Of a stretch of DNA of 8,567 bases, positions 1 to 6,264 are shown one piece after another. Every line of letters begins with the position of its first letter. Position 1 is the first letter of the stretch. The notes beneath the pieces are model-generated. The model saw nothing but the letters and a program-made list of their open reading frames with translations, had not been told where the DNA came from and did not search any database. Origin of the DNA: Mucilaginibacter sp. Lineage in GTDB: Bacteria > Bacteroidota > Bacteroidia > Sphingobacteriales > Sphingobacteriaceae. The position numbers were made by a program, and so were the translations under genes. The DNA is taken from assembly GCA_028288315.1 (NCBI GenBank), contig JAQBNY010000042.1, forward strand, positions 1 to 8,567. Direction: 5' to 3'.

Positions 1-56
1 AACCAGCGACCCTCTGATTAACAGTCAGATGCTCTAACCAGCTGAGCTACTCAGGA
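1..56 (-). tRNA. tRNA-Asn (anticodon GUU), 3' end cut off by the window edge
   Basis: Read on the minus strand from position 56, the sequence folds as the first three quarters of a tRNA. It has a 7-nt acceptor strand (TCCTGAG, 56-50), TA at positions 8-9, and a D-stem GCTC paired with GAGC around an AGCTGGTTA loop. The anticodon stem is TCTGA/TCAGA around the loop CTGTTAA, so the anticodon is GTT (plus-strand 20-22), which decodes Asn codons AAC/AAU. A GGGTC variable loop and the start of the T arm follow. The T loop and the 3' acceptor strand lie beyond the left edge. A well-placed promoter is visible upstream at 80-110. The anticodon reading is direct and secure; only the 3' end is unseen. 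Confidence 0.95.
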
Positions 57-79
57 GTATTTTCTGGTTTGGAGTGGTG

Positions 80-110
80 CAAAAGTATGATTTCTGATGT
101 AATTTCACAA
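80..110 (-). promoter_or_regulatory. Bacteroidota-type housekeeping promoter of the tRNA-Asn gene
   Basis: On the minus strand there is a TTG (108-110) followed by exactly 20 nt and then TACTTTTG (87-80). This is a full match to the TAnnTTTG -7 element of the Bacteroidota sigma-ABfr consensus, with the expected 19-21 nt spacer. It would start transcription near position 73, about 15-20 nt before the tRNA 5' end at 56. Motif and spacing are seen directly; use as a promoter is inferred. Confidence 0.7.
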
Positions 111-142
111 TATTTGTCAAAAAAAAATTTAAATTATTTTAC

Positions 143-1057
143 ATGAGTTTGTTAGTGATTGGTACTGTGGCGTTTGACGCAATTGAAACCCCTTTTGGAA
201 AAACTGATAAGATTGTTGGCGGAGCCGCTACATATGCAAGTTTAGCTGCATCGTATTTTTATGATAAGGTTAAAATTGTAGCTGTTGTTGGTGATGACTT
301 TCCTAAGGAGGAAATTGAAAGTCTTAATAAGCATAAAATTGACACCGAAGGTTTACAGGTTAAAAAAGGCGAAAAATCATTTTTTTGGAGCGGAAAGTAT
401 CATAATGATATGAATAGCCGCGATACGTTGATAACAGAATTGAATGTTCTGGCTGATTTTGACCCTATCATTCCTGAAGCTTACCAAAACTGCGAATTTC
501 TGATGCTGGGAAATCTCACCCCACAGATACAACAAACGGTTATTAACCGTCTTAAAAACCGTCCTAAGCTTATTGTAATGGATACCATGAACTTTTGGAT
601 GGACATTGCAATGGATGATTTGCTGGAAACTATTAAAATGGTTGATGTATTAACCATTAATGATGCCGAAGCCCGCCAGTTATCAGGTGAGTACTCATTG
701 GTAAAAGCGGCCCGCAAAATTTTAACTATGGGACCAAAATACCTAATCATTAAAAAAGGTGAGCATGGGGCATTGCTTTTCCACGAAGACCATATCTTCT
801 CAGCACCTGCGCTTCCGCTTGCTGAGGTATTTGATCCAACCGGCGCCGGTGATACTTTTGCAGGCGGTTTTATTGGTTACATGGCCAAGGTGGGCACTGT
901 CAACTTTAACAATATGAAAAATGCAATCATCTTTGGATCAGCATTGGCATCATTCTGTGTTGAAAAATTTGGAACAGAAAAAATTAAGAATCTTTCTCAG
1001 GAGGAAATTGCTGAACGTGTACAAGAGTTTGTACGCTTGTCATTATTCGAGATATAA
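143..1057 (+). CDS. PfkB-family carbohydrate/nucleoside kinase
   Basis: This 304-residue protein should be a cytosolic ATP-dependent kinase of the ribokinase/PfkB superfamily, phosphorylating a hydroxymethyl group of a sugar or nucleoside. The N-terminal strand (LLVIGTVAFD, residues 3-12) and the glycine pair before AATYAS (26-27) match the substrate-binding part of the fold. N173-D174-A-E is the usual NxxE-like metal/ATP region. DPTGAGDTFAGG starts at residue 231 and is the PfkB signature 2, with the GAGD anion hole at 234-237 and D237 as the expected catalytic base. The length is normal for the family. The ATG at 143 is chosen because the fold begins at once; the upstream is A/T-rich with no Shine-Dalgarno site, as is usual in Bacteroidota. 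The gene stands alone on its strand between a divergent tRNA and a terminator, so context does not reveal the substrate. Family assignment is firm; substrate (ribose, adenosine, fructose or other) is unknown. Confidence 0.9.
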   Translation: MSLLVIGTVAFDAIETPFGKTDKIVGGAATYASLAASYFYDKVKIVAVVGDDFPKEEIESLNKHKIDTEGLQVKKGEKSFFWSGKYHNDMNSRDTLITELNVLADFDPIIPEAYQNCEFLMLGNLTPQIQQTVINRLKNRPKLIVMDTMNFWMDIAMDDLLETIKMVDVLTINDAEARQLSGEYSLVKAARKILTMGPKYLIIKKGEHGALLFHEDHIFSAPALPLAEVFDPTGAGDTFAGGFIGYMAKVGTVNFNNMKNAIIFGSALASFCVEKFGTEKIKNLSQEEIAERVQEFVRLSLFEI

Positions 1058-1064
1058 AATAACT

Positions 1065-1098
1065 TAATAGTCGTTCGCCGTATGGTGAGCGACTATTA
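1065..1098 (+). terminator. Hairpin terminator of the PfkB kinase gene
   Basis: A 15-bp stem (1065-1079 with 1084-1098) closes a four-base loop (GTAT) eight bases after the kinase stop codon. All 15 positions pair in plus-strand RNA, two of them as G-U wobbles (1074/1089 and 1077/1086). In minus-strand RNA the same two positions become A-C mismatches, so the hairpin is better made for the plus strand. The downstream tail (ATTATAAGC) is only mildly U-rich, so termination may be less than complete. The hairpin also lies 35 nt past the converging ABC gene and could act weakly on that side. Confidence 0.7.
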
Positions 1099-1117
1099 TT
1101 ATAAGCTACCAATGATG

Positions 1118-1131
1118 GGATTAGCTAATCC
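1118..1131. repeat. 14-nt perfect palindrome just after the ABC ATPase stop
   Basis: GGATTAGCTAATCC is identical to its own reverse complement. It begins 1 nt past the stop codon of the minus-strand ABC gene, which occupies 1133-1135. As RNA it could form only a 5-bp stem with a 4-nt loop. It may add to 3'-end structure for the ABC transcript, or be chance. No function is assigned. Confidence 0.4.
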
Positions 1132-1132
1132 T

Positions 1133-2131
1133 TTAATATTCAAGCCACTTCTTTATATTCAGGCTCACCATATCACCTTCATTATATTTTCCGCTATCGT
1201 CATTCACTATACGCAGCACAATGTCACCATTCTCCAGTATCAGGTCTTCATAAAAGCCTTTAAATAAAACTTGCTTAATCTTCCACCTACTGGTTTTAAG
1301 AACTTTATTTATCCTTATCCATTCCGGATAAACCACTATATGGTCATTATGTGTTTGCATGCCGCAAAATTTAGCTTCATCAGCATTTAAAACATTACAG
1401 TTTGTCAGCAACTCCGCAGTATATAAATTAAGCGGATTTTGATAAAGTGATTTTGGGTGACCGCTCTCTATTATCTCACCATCTTTAAGCACCAACAATT
1501 TATCAGCCATAGAAAGCACCTCCGCCGGATCATGTGATACCATTACAACGGTAAGACCGGTTTCTTTTACAATCTGCCTTATATCGTGCTGTAAGCCCTC
1601 CCTAAAAGATGTATCTACCTGGTTAAAGGGTTCATCCAGTAATAAAACTTCTGGCCGTGTAATAATGGCGCGCGCAATAGCTACACGCTGCTTTTCGCCG
1701 CCACTCAAATCGGCCACGCGTTGCTTGGCCAACTGCATCATGTTTAGCTGGGTTAAAATCTCTTCGGTTTTTTCTTCCTTAAACCTTACATTGGTACTGG
1801 GCAGCATGGCCGATACATTATCCCAAACACGGGCAAAAAGGTTAAGGTCATTGGTATGTTGGGTAACCATTTTCATGGCGTCGTGGCCTGGTATCAGCTT
1901 TTCTTCGGGACCCCAAATTCGTTCACCTTTAAAATTAACAGTTCCTGCATCCGGCGACATTAAGCCATAAAGCAATTTTAATAATGTGCTTTTACCGCTA
2001 CCGCTCTGGCCTATTATAGCTGTTATTTTACCAGGCTCAATATCCAAACTGATATTTTTTACCCCGGATGCTTCTGCTCCACCATAAGTTTTAGTTACTG
2101 AAATTGCCTGTAAAAAAGGTGCCTCTGCCAT
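1133..2131 (-). CDS. ABC transporter ATP-binding protein with TOBE-like C-terminus (PotA/FbpC-like)
   Basis: This cytosolic ATPase subunit would power an import-type ABC transporter. Numbering is from a TTG one codon upstream, as M1. Walker A is GQSGSGKST (42-50), the Q-loop glutamine is Q92, the signature LSGGEKQR is at 143-150, Walker B is VLLLDEP (163-169), and the H-loop histidine is H201. All catalytic elements are intact. Residues about 245-333 form a second domain (YPEWIRI near 269, then EGDMVSL near 319) resembling the TOBE domain of the spermidine/putrescine, iron and molybdate importer ATPases. The ATG at 2129-2131 is preferred over the adjoining TTG at 2132-2134. No permease or substrate-binding protein is near, so the substrate cannot be named. 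It follows the frameshifted barrel gene by 47 nt on the same strand and may share its transcript. Function as an ABC ATPase is firm; TOBE assignment is probable. Confidence 0.9.
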   Translation of the reverse strand: MAEAPFLQAISVTKTYGGAEASGVKNISLDIEPGKITAIIGQSGSGKSTLLKLLYGLMSPDAGTVNFKGERIWGPEEKLIPGHDAMKMVTQHTNDLNLFARVWDNVSAMLPSTNVRFKEEKTEEILTQLNMMQLAKQRVADLSGGEKQRVAIARAIITRPEVLLLDEPFNQVDTSFREGLQHDIRQIVKETGLTVVMVSHDPAEVLSMADKLLVLKDGEIIESGHPKSLYQNPLNLYTAELLTNCNVLNADEAKFCGMQTHNDHIVVYPEWIRINKVLKTSRWKIKQVLFKGFYEDLILENGDIVLRIVNDDSGKYNEGDMVSLNIKKWLEY

Positions 2132-2178
2132 CAAGCGAAGATAACACGATTTTGGAGATTTTAGGATAGTACATGCAT

Positions 2179-2688
2179 CTACCAGCCAACACTTAAGCCG
2201 AATGAAAAGTTCTTTAATCCCTCTTGTGCGGGGCTATTTTCAAACATATCGTTAAAGTAGTATTTAGCAAATATTCCCATAAAACCGTAGCCTACACGGG
2301 CATACATGCCATATCGTAATTTTGTGTAATGATAATCGTCATTAAATTTTTGTTTCCCGTTCTCTTCACTTATTTGCTTAACGCGTCCGTTCAACAATAT
2401 ACCAATATCCGGACCGGCAACAAAATGAAACCTGCGACCACTAGCATCTTCATGTGTGCGAAAATCAAATCCTAAAGGTATACGCAGGTAACTTGATGAA
2501 AAGCGATTTTTACTGTAATTGATATTATCCGTTTGGTAAGTTAGTACCGGTTGGTTTCGCAGAATGGTAATATTATCACGCAGTCGAATGTGTGTCCAAT
2601 CAAAGCCACCTGCTACATATATTTTGAAAGAACTGCTAAAGCGATAACCAAACTGTATGACATCAAAGCCTACATTGCTGGTTTCCAT
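2179..2688 (-). CDS. C-terminal fragment of the frameshifted outer-membrane barrel
   Basis: This 169-residue frame has an ATG at 2688-2686 that overlaps the upstream fragment by 19 nt. That ATG is probably accidental, because the first residue matching the rejoined protein is T3. It carries most of the barrel strands and ends FSFGLSVGW, with the terminal aromatic residue typical of outer-membrane barrels. It has no signal peptide, so if translated alone by re-initiation it would stay in the cytoplasm and probably not fold. Best read as the remainder of the 2179-2999 gene. Confidence 0.65.
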   Translation of the reverse strand: METSNVGFDVIQFGYRFSSSFKIYVAGGFDWTHIRLRDNITILRNQPVLTYQTDNINYSKNRFSSSYLRIPLGFDFRTHEDASGRRFHFVAGPDIGILLNGRVKQISEENGKQKFNDDYHYTKLRYGMYARVGYGFMGIFAKYYFNDMFENSPAQEGLKNFSFGLSVGW

Positions 2689-2999
2689 TGGCGATAACTT
2701 AGAAATTGATTATTTGGTGATAAGGTAAAGCTGCCATTATCTATTAGAGTGGCTAACCCCAAATCAAACCGGGTAAAGGTAAGCCCGAATGAAAAGCCCG
2801 GCGCTTTTGATGCGTGATAAGCGGTATCTCTATCATTTACTGATACTCCGGCAACATCTTCACCAAAGCCCAGTTTTACCTTTACTTTTTTTGTTTTAAC
2901 ACTATCATTATGCGTTTTTATGCTATCAGTAGTACTGTTTTGTGCAAACGTAACAACGGTAGTTATAGATATTAATAGGGTAAATATTATGCGTTTCAT
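2670..2999 (-). CDS. N-terminal fragment of the frameshifted outer-membrane barrel
   Basis: This 109-residue frame starts with a clear signal peptide (MKRIIFTLLISITTVVTFAQ, probable cleavage after Q20). A Ser/Thr/Lys-rich linker (21-42) and the first barrel strands follow (GFSFGLTFTRFDLGLATL, about 68-85, and GSFTLSPNNQFL, 89-100). It stops at TAG (2672-2670), three codons past the frameshift site. As it stands the product would be exported but too short to make a complete barrel. It is part of the 2179-2999 locus rather than an independent gene. Confidence 0.65.
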   Translation of the reverse strand: MKRIIFTLLISITTVVTFAQNSTTDSIKTHNDSVKTKKVKVKLGFGEDVAGVSVNDRDTAYHASKAPGFSFGLTFTRFDLGLATLIDNGSFTLSPNNQFLSYRQWKPAM

Positions 3000-3017
3000 A
3001 TGATCTGTATTATATTC

Positions 3018-3770
3018 TTATTCTTGTTTTTTAATTTTTATCAATCCCAAATTAAGTCCGCTGATGGTCGACTCATCATCTTCTGTATTGGTAAATTCTA
3101 TGACTTTGTCCTTGCGCTTATCCACCTTGCTTACCACCACATTTATCAGATCGCCAAGGCTGTTTATACGGTGCTTTTTGGCAGGCGCTGCAGCTATTAT
3201 TTTAGCCTGCGGTACTTGTGCAACTAAAGCATTTGATTTTGTTATTATTGGCACATCGTCTGTAATTTGCGTTTTTATACTTAAAGGTGTTTCAACATCA
3301 GGCACAGTAGGTTTTAATATCTCGTTACTTCTCTCTATCACTGCTGCCATTTGTTCAGCTGGCTTATCAATGACTTCAGAAGGTTTAGCTTCTTTATCCC
3401 TGCGAATGTTATTGCCTTTATATGCCTTGTTAACCTCTTTTACTGACGCAATAACTTTTTCTGAAGGTTTAGGTAAATCATTGTCTTTAACAGGTGCTAT
3501 AATTACTTTTGGTTCAATATTGTTTTTAGCAGCCAATATTTGCACCGGCTTTTTAGAATTTACTTTTACCTGTGGAATAAAATATAGCCCTATAGCCACC
3601 ACTACCAGTATGCTTGCAGCAATGCTTAAATACGGAAGTAATGCTTTTTTACGCCTATTGGCATCAAGCCTGTCATTAATACCTCCCCACACTTGTTGTG
3701 ATGGCTTAATCTCAAAATTTTCAAACTCCGATCTGAATAATTGATCAATTTCTTTATCCTGCATATCCAT
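3018..3770 (-). CDS. Single-span membrane protein, probable anti-sigma-factor-like regulator
   Basis: This 250-residue protein has the layout of Bacteroidota proteins encoded right after ECF sigma genes. A cytosolic N-terminus (1-44) carries F-E-x-x-x-x-P-S-x-x-V-W-x-x-I (residues 19-31) and then a basic stretch (RRKK, 39-42). One membrane helix follows at about 45-65. The periplasmic part is long and Lys/Ala/Pro/Val-rich (66-200), with a more ordered C-terminal segment (203-248: SLGDLINVVVSKVDKRKDK, then GLNLGLIKIKK). It overlaps the sigma gene by 17 nt, which suggests translational coupling. Inferred role: hold the sigma factor at the membrane and respond to the envelope, perhaps with the barrel protein encoded 18 nt downstream. 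No named anti-sigma domain or zinc-binding motif is visible, so the role rests on topology and position. A second in-frame ATG at 3764-3762 would shorten it by two residues. Confidence 0.75.
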   Translation of the reverse strand: MDMQDKEIDQLFRSEFENFEIKPSQQVWGGINDRLDANRRKKALLPYLSIAASILVVVAIGLYFIPQVKVNSKKPVQILAAKNNIEPKVIIAPVKDNDLPKPSEKVIASVKEVNKAYKGNNIRRDKEAKPSEVIDKPAEQMAAVIERSNEILKPTVPDVETPLSIKTQITDDVPIITKSNALVAQVPQAKIIAAAPAKKHRINSLGDLINVVVSKVDKRKDKVIEFTNTEDDESTISGLNLGLIKIKKQE

Positions 3771-4326
3771 ATCTCTTTTTCTCTATTTTTAAAACCTGCT
3801 CTTTTAATATCGCCCGCGCCCTTGACAGTTGCGATTTTGATGCGCCCTCGCTTATCCCGGCCATCTCCGCAATCTCTTTGTGCGAATAACCATCTATAGC
3901 ATACAGGTTAAATACCATCCTGTAACCAGGCGACAGGCTCTTTATAAGCAAGAGCAGATCCTTTGCTTCCAGGCTGCTGGCCGCAACCGCGTTCACTGAT
4001 GGCTCATGCCCCGCGTTATCTATATCAACTACCTGCATCATTTTATGATGACTGCGGTAGTACTCAATTGAACTATGTACCATAATACGCCTAACCCATC
4101 CTTCAAAAGACCCATCTCCCCTATAGCTGTCCATTTTTTGAAAAACCTTTATGAAGCCATTTTGGAGCATATCTTCGGCCTCCATCCTATCAGTGGCATA
4201 ACGCAGGCAAACACCCAGCATTTTACCAGCCAATTGCTTGTATAGCAACTCCTGTGCTTTACGCTGACCGGCTTTACACTGCTTTACAAGTTCGTCGATA
4301 GTAGTTTTAGGTTCCAAAAACATCAT
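3754..4326 (-). CDS. ECF-type RNA polymerase sigma factor (sigma-70 family, RpoE-like)
   Basis: A 190-residue two-domain sigma factor. Sigma region 2 spans about 27-94, including the core-binding stretch EAEDMLQNGFIKVFQKMDSY (49-68) and the -10-recognition part SFEGWVRRIMVHSSIEYYR (73-91). A linker with no conserved pattern follows. Region 4 is at about 122-176, with the helix-turn-helix YSHKEIAEMAGISEGASKSQLSRAR (147-171) that binds the -35 element. Regions 1 and 3 are absent, which defines the ECF group. The start is the first of two adjacent ATGs (4326-4324, 4323-4321). It leads a minus-strand run with the overlapping anti-sigma-like gene and the barrel gene, so it probably controls an envelope-related regulon that includes this operon. 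The inducing signal and target genes cannot be read from the window. Confidence 0.93.
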   Translation of the reverse strand: MMFLEPKTTIDELVKQCKAGQRKAQELLYKQLAGKMLGVCLRYATDRMEAEDMLQNGFIKVFQKMDSYRGDGSFEGWVRRIMVHSSIEYYRSHHKMMQVVDIDNAGHEPSVNAVAASSLEAKDLLLLIKSLSPGYRMVFNLYAIDGYSHKEIAEMAGISEGASKSQLSRARAILKEQVLKIEKKRYGYAG

Positions 4327-4435
4327 TTAACAGTAAGATGTACAGGAAGCGTAAATGGTTGCATGGGTTGTAAAATAATTAATTAAATTTCGTACGGGAA
4401 TTAACCCATTATAAAGTACGCTATCTTTATCTGTA
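4327..4435. promoter_or_regulatory. Divergent intergenic region between the sigma factor and amidohydrolase genes
   Basis: This 109-nt A/T-rich gap must hold the start signals for both outward-facing genes. It contains a 7-bp inverted repeat (ATGGGTT at 4363-4369, AACCCAT at 4403-4409). A short hairpin, ATAAAG (4411-4416) with CTTTAT (4425-4430), lies just before the amidohydrolase ATG. TATCTTTA (4422-4429) resembles the -7 consensus but has no TTG at the right distance and lies too close to the ATG. No promoter is called with confidence. Confidence 0.3.
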
Positions 4436-5713
4436 ATGAAAGTAACCAATCTTATAATTATTTCCGTATTCTTTACATGCCTGCAAGCTATTGCACAGAA
4501 TGATCCATCAACTATTTATACTTTACTTAAACCCGATAGAGTATTTGATGGAAAAGATATCCATAACAATTGGTGCGTTTTAGTTAAGGGCAAAAAAATT
4601 GAAGTGGTAGGTGAACTTTCAACAATAAAAATTCCTGCATCTGCAACAATCATTGAGTTAAAAGGCACAACCTTAATGCCCGGTATGATAGAGGGACATT
4701 CGCATTTGTTTCTTCATCCTTACAATGAAACCAGCTGGAACGATCAGGTATTGACCGAAAGCCGCGCAGAGCGTACTGCCCGCGCGGTTGAACATGCAAA
4801 AGCTACCTTAATGGCAGGTTTTACAACTGTACGTGATTTAGGCACCGAAGGTGCAGGTTATGACGATGTAGGTTTAAAGTCGGCCATTAACAAAGGGATT
4901 ATTCCCGGGCCGCGAATGCTGGTTGCCACCAGGGCAATTGTAGCTACAGGCAGTTATGGACCAAAAAGCAATGTTACCGAAGCTGTATTACCTATAGGTG
5001 CTGAACAGGCCGATGGTTCAGAAGGATTAACCCGTGCTATCCGCTCACAAATAGGCTATGGTGCCGATGTAATAAAGATCTATGCCGATTACCGTTGGGG
5101 AGTAAACGGAACTGCCGCCCCTACTTTTACTTTAGATGAATTGAAAACAGCCGTGCAGGTTGCCGGCAGCAGCGGCAGGCAGGTAGTTGTACATTCCTGT
5201 ACCGAAGAAGGTATGCGCCGTGCAATAGCAGCCGGTGTTGGTACCATTGAGCATGGAGATGGTGGTACGCCCGAAATATTTAAGCAAATGAAAGCTAAAG
5301 GTATTGCTTTATGCCCTACCCTTGCCGCAACCGAAGCTACCAGTAGTTACAAGGGATGGAAAAAAGGCATAGATGCCGACCCGGAAGCTGTTAAACATAA
5401 ACACGAAATATTTGCCGAAGCGCTGAAAGCCGGCGTAACTATTTGTATGGGTGGCGATGTTGGCGTATTTACCCATGGCGATAATGCCCGCGAAATGCTG
5501 CTAATGGCAGAATATGGCATGAAAAACATAGATGTGTTGCGCTCTGCTACATCTGTTAACGCTGATGTGTTTGAACTGAAAGATCTGGGAAATATTAAAG
5601 CCGGTTACCTGGCAGATATTATTGCTGTAGAAGGTAATCCTGCGGAAGACCTTAAGGTAGTTAAACAGGTAAAGCTGGTGATAAAGGATGGGGTTGTTTA
5701 TTTGCAGAAATAA
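4436..5713 (+). CDS. Secreted metal-dependent amidohydrolase (imidazolonepropionase/Xaa-Pro dipeptidase-like)
   Basis: A 425-residue amidohydrolase-superfamily enzyme with an N-terminal signal peptide (hydrophobic core about 6-18, probable cleavage after Q21), so it acts in the periplasm or as an exported protein. A small beta-sandwich part (28-80) precedes the TIM barrel. The binuclear metal site appears complete: H88 and H90 (GHSH), K214 (VIKIYADY, likely the carboxylated bridging lysine), H253 (VVHS), H273 (IEHGDGG) and D341 (GGDVGVFTHG). The C-terminus returns to the sandwich (GNIKAGYLADIIAVEGNP, 385-402). The hydrolysed bond is probably a C-N bond of a dipeptide or cyclic amide; relatives include Xaa-Pro/Xaa-Arg dipeptidases, but the substrate cannot be fixed from sequence. 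The gene stands alone on its strand, diverges from the sigma gene and ends 3 nt from hemJ. The start is supported by the signal peptide beginning at once. Confidence 0.9.
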   Translation: MKVTNLIIISVFFTCLQAIAQNDPSTIYTLLKPDRVFDGKDIHNNWCVLVKGKKIEVVGELSTIKIPASATIIELKGTTLMPGMIEGHSHLFLHPYNETSWNDQVLTESRAERTARAVEHAKATLMAGFTTVRDLGTEGAGYDDVGLKSAINKGIIPGPRMLVATRAIVATGSYGPKSNVTEAVLPIGAEQADGSEGLTRAIRSQIGYGADVIKIYADYRWGVNGTAAPTFTLDELKTAVQVAGSSGRQVVVHSCTEEGMRRAIAAGVGTIEHGDGGTPEIFKQMKAKGIALCPTLAATEATSSYKGWKKGIDADPEAVKHKHEIFAEALKAGVTICMGGDVGVFTHGDNAREMLLMAEYGMKNIDVLRSATSVNADVFELKDLGNIKAGYLADIIAVEGNPAEDLKVVKQVKLVIKDGVVYLQK

Positions 5714-5716
5714 AAC

Positions 5717-6259
5717 CTATTTCTTCTCCCTATAATACTTATATATTTTCACTGCCGACATAATTATAAGGCTGAAAACAATAATGCCAATTACTCCAAA
5801 TATCCAGTTGAATGCGTTTTTTAATACTATCAAAAAAATAATAGCAAATAGTATAATGGTAGCCAGCTCGTTCCAGATGCGGAGTTGGGTGGATGTCCAT
5901 TTAAAAATACCCTTAGCCATCTGGTTCATTTTATGCTGACAAACAAAATGATAAACTATTAACCCAACAACAAACGTAAGCTTAATATGCATAAAGCCAA
6001 ATTGCAACCAGCCAGGTTTTAGTATAAGCATAGTGATACCAGCCGCAATGGCAAGTACCATAGATGGCACGGCAATTATGTACCACAGCTTGCGTTCCAT
6101 TATTTCAAACTGATCTGAAAGTATTTTACGGTCGGGTTGTGGCTTATCCTGCGCTTCGGTATGGTAAATAAACAGGCGCACACCGTAAAATAGTCCCGCC
6201 ATCCAGCAGACCACAAAAATAATATGAATGGCTAAAACGTATTGGTACATGGGTCTCAT
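5717..6259 (-). CDS. hemJ: Protoporphyrinogen IX oxidase HemJ (CopD-like membrane protein)
   Basis: HemJ oxidises protoporphyrinogen IX to protoporphyrin IX, the penultimate step of protoporphyrin-dependent heme synthesis, in the cytoplasmic membrane. This 180-residue protein has about four or five membrane helices (near 5-30, 58-80, 90-107, 130-147 and 150-172). The family pattern is visible: HIIFVVCWMAGLFYGVRLF (12-30) with H12, W19 and R28, then YH (32-33), the HIKL motif (91-94) and R-x-W-N-E (127-131). The sister gene hemE lies upstream on the same strand, which supports the call. The frame opens at the ATG at 6259-6257, but the ATG at 6250-6248 (M4) gives MYQYVLAIHIIF, closer to the usual HemJ start, and may be the real one. 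An inverted repeat sits just before the start. The stop is 3 nt from the converging amidohydrolase, with no room for a separate terminator. Confidence 0.85.
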   Translation of the reverse strand: MRPMYQYVLAIHIIFVVCWMAGLFYGVRLFIYHTEAQDKPQPDRKILSDQFEIMERKLWYIIAVPSMVLAIAAGITMLILKPGWLQFGFMHIKLTFVVGLIVYHFVCQHKMNQMAKGIFKWTSTQLRIWNELATIILFAIIFLIVLKNAFNWIFGVIGIIVFSLIIMSAVKIYKYYREKK

Positions 6260-6264
6260 TATAA

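Larger units (their letters stand above)
2179..2999 (-). pseudogene. Outer-membrane beta-barrel protein (PorT-like), disrupted by a one-base frameshift
   Basis: Two overlapping minus-strand frames read as one protein. The first (2999-2670) has a signal peptide and the start of a barrel and ends ...FLSYRQWKPAM. The second (2688-2179) continues the barrel from ...TSNVGFDV. Adding one A to the AAA run (plus-strand TTT, 2682-2684) turns the junction into QWKTSNVGFDV and gives a single frame of 273 residues, a usual size for small Bacteroidota outer-membrane barrels of the PF13568 type. The barrel strands alternate aromatic and small residues (FGYRF, YVAGGFDW, YARVGYGF), and the protein ends in tryptophan, as many barrels do. 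It lies 18 nt after the anti-sigma-like gene. Either the gene is truly broken, or the lost base is a sequencing/assembly error. The reading-frame facts are direct; the family call is by pattern only. Confidence 0.75.

Noticed and set aside
1082..1267. Small 61-codon frame on the plus strand
   Set aside because: It starts inside the loop of the kinase terminator and runs antisense through the end of the ABC gene; it has no family signal.
2682..2690. Programmed -1 ribosomal frameshift in the barrel gene
   Set aside because: The in-frame codons TGG AAA CCA do not form an X XXY YYZ slippery heptamer, and slipping would move the lysine tRNA from AAA to GAA. A lost base explains the data more simply.
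3064..3744. Open frame of 226 codons on the plus strand
   Set aside because: It lies entirely antisense to the anti-sigma-like gene. Its hydrophobic, Ser/Thr-rich composition is what the complement of a Lys/Ala/Val-rich protein gives, and it matches no family I recognise.
4363..4409. 7-bp inverted repeat ATGGGTT/AACCCAT as an operator in the divergent region
   Set aside because: Short arms with a 33-nt spacer are expected by chance fairly often in a region this long; it is kept only as a note in the intergenic entry.
4422..4429. TATCTTTA as the -7 promoter element of the amidohydrolase gene
   Set aside because: There is no TTG 19-21 nt upstream, and the ATG follows only 6 nt later, which would leave almost no leader.
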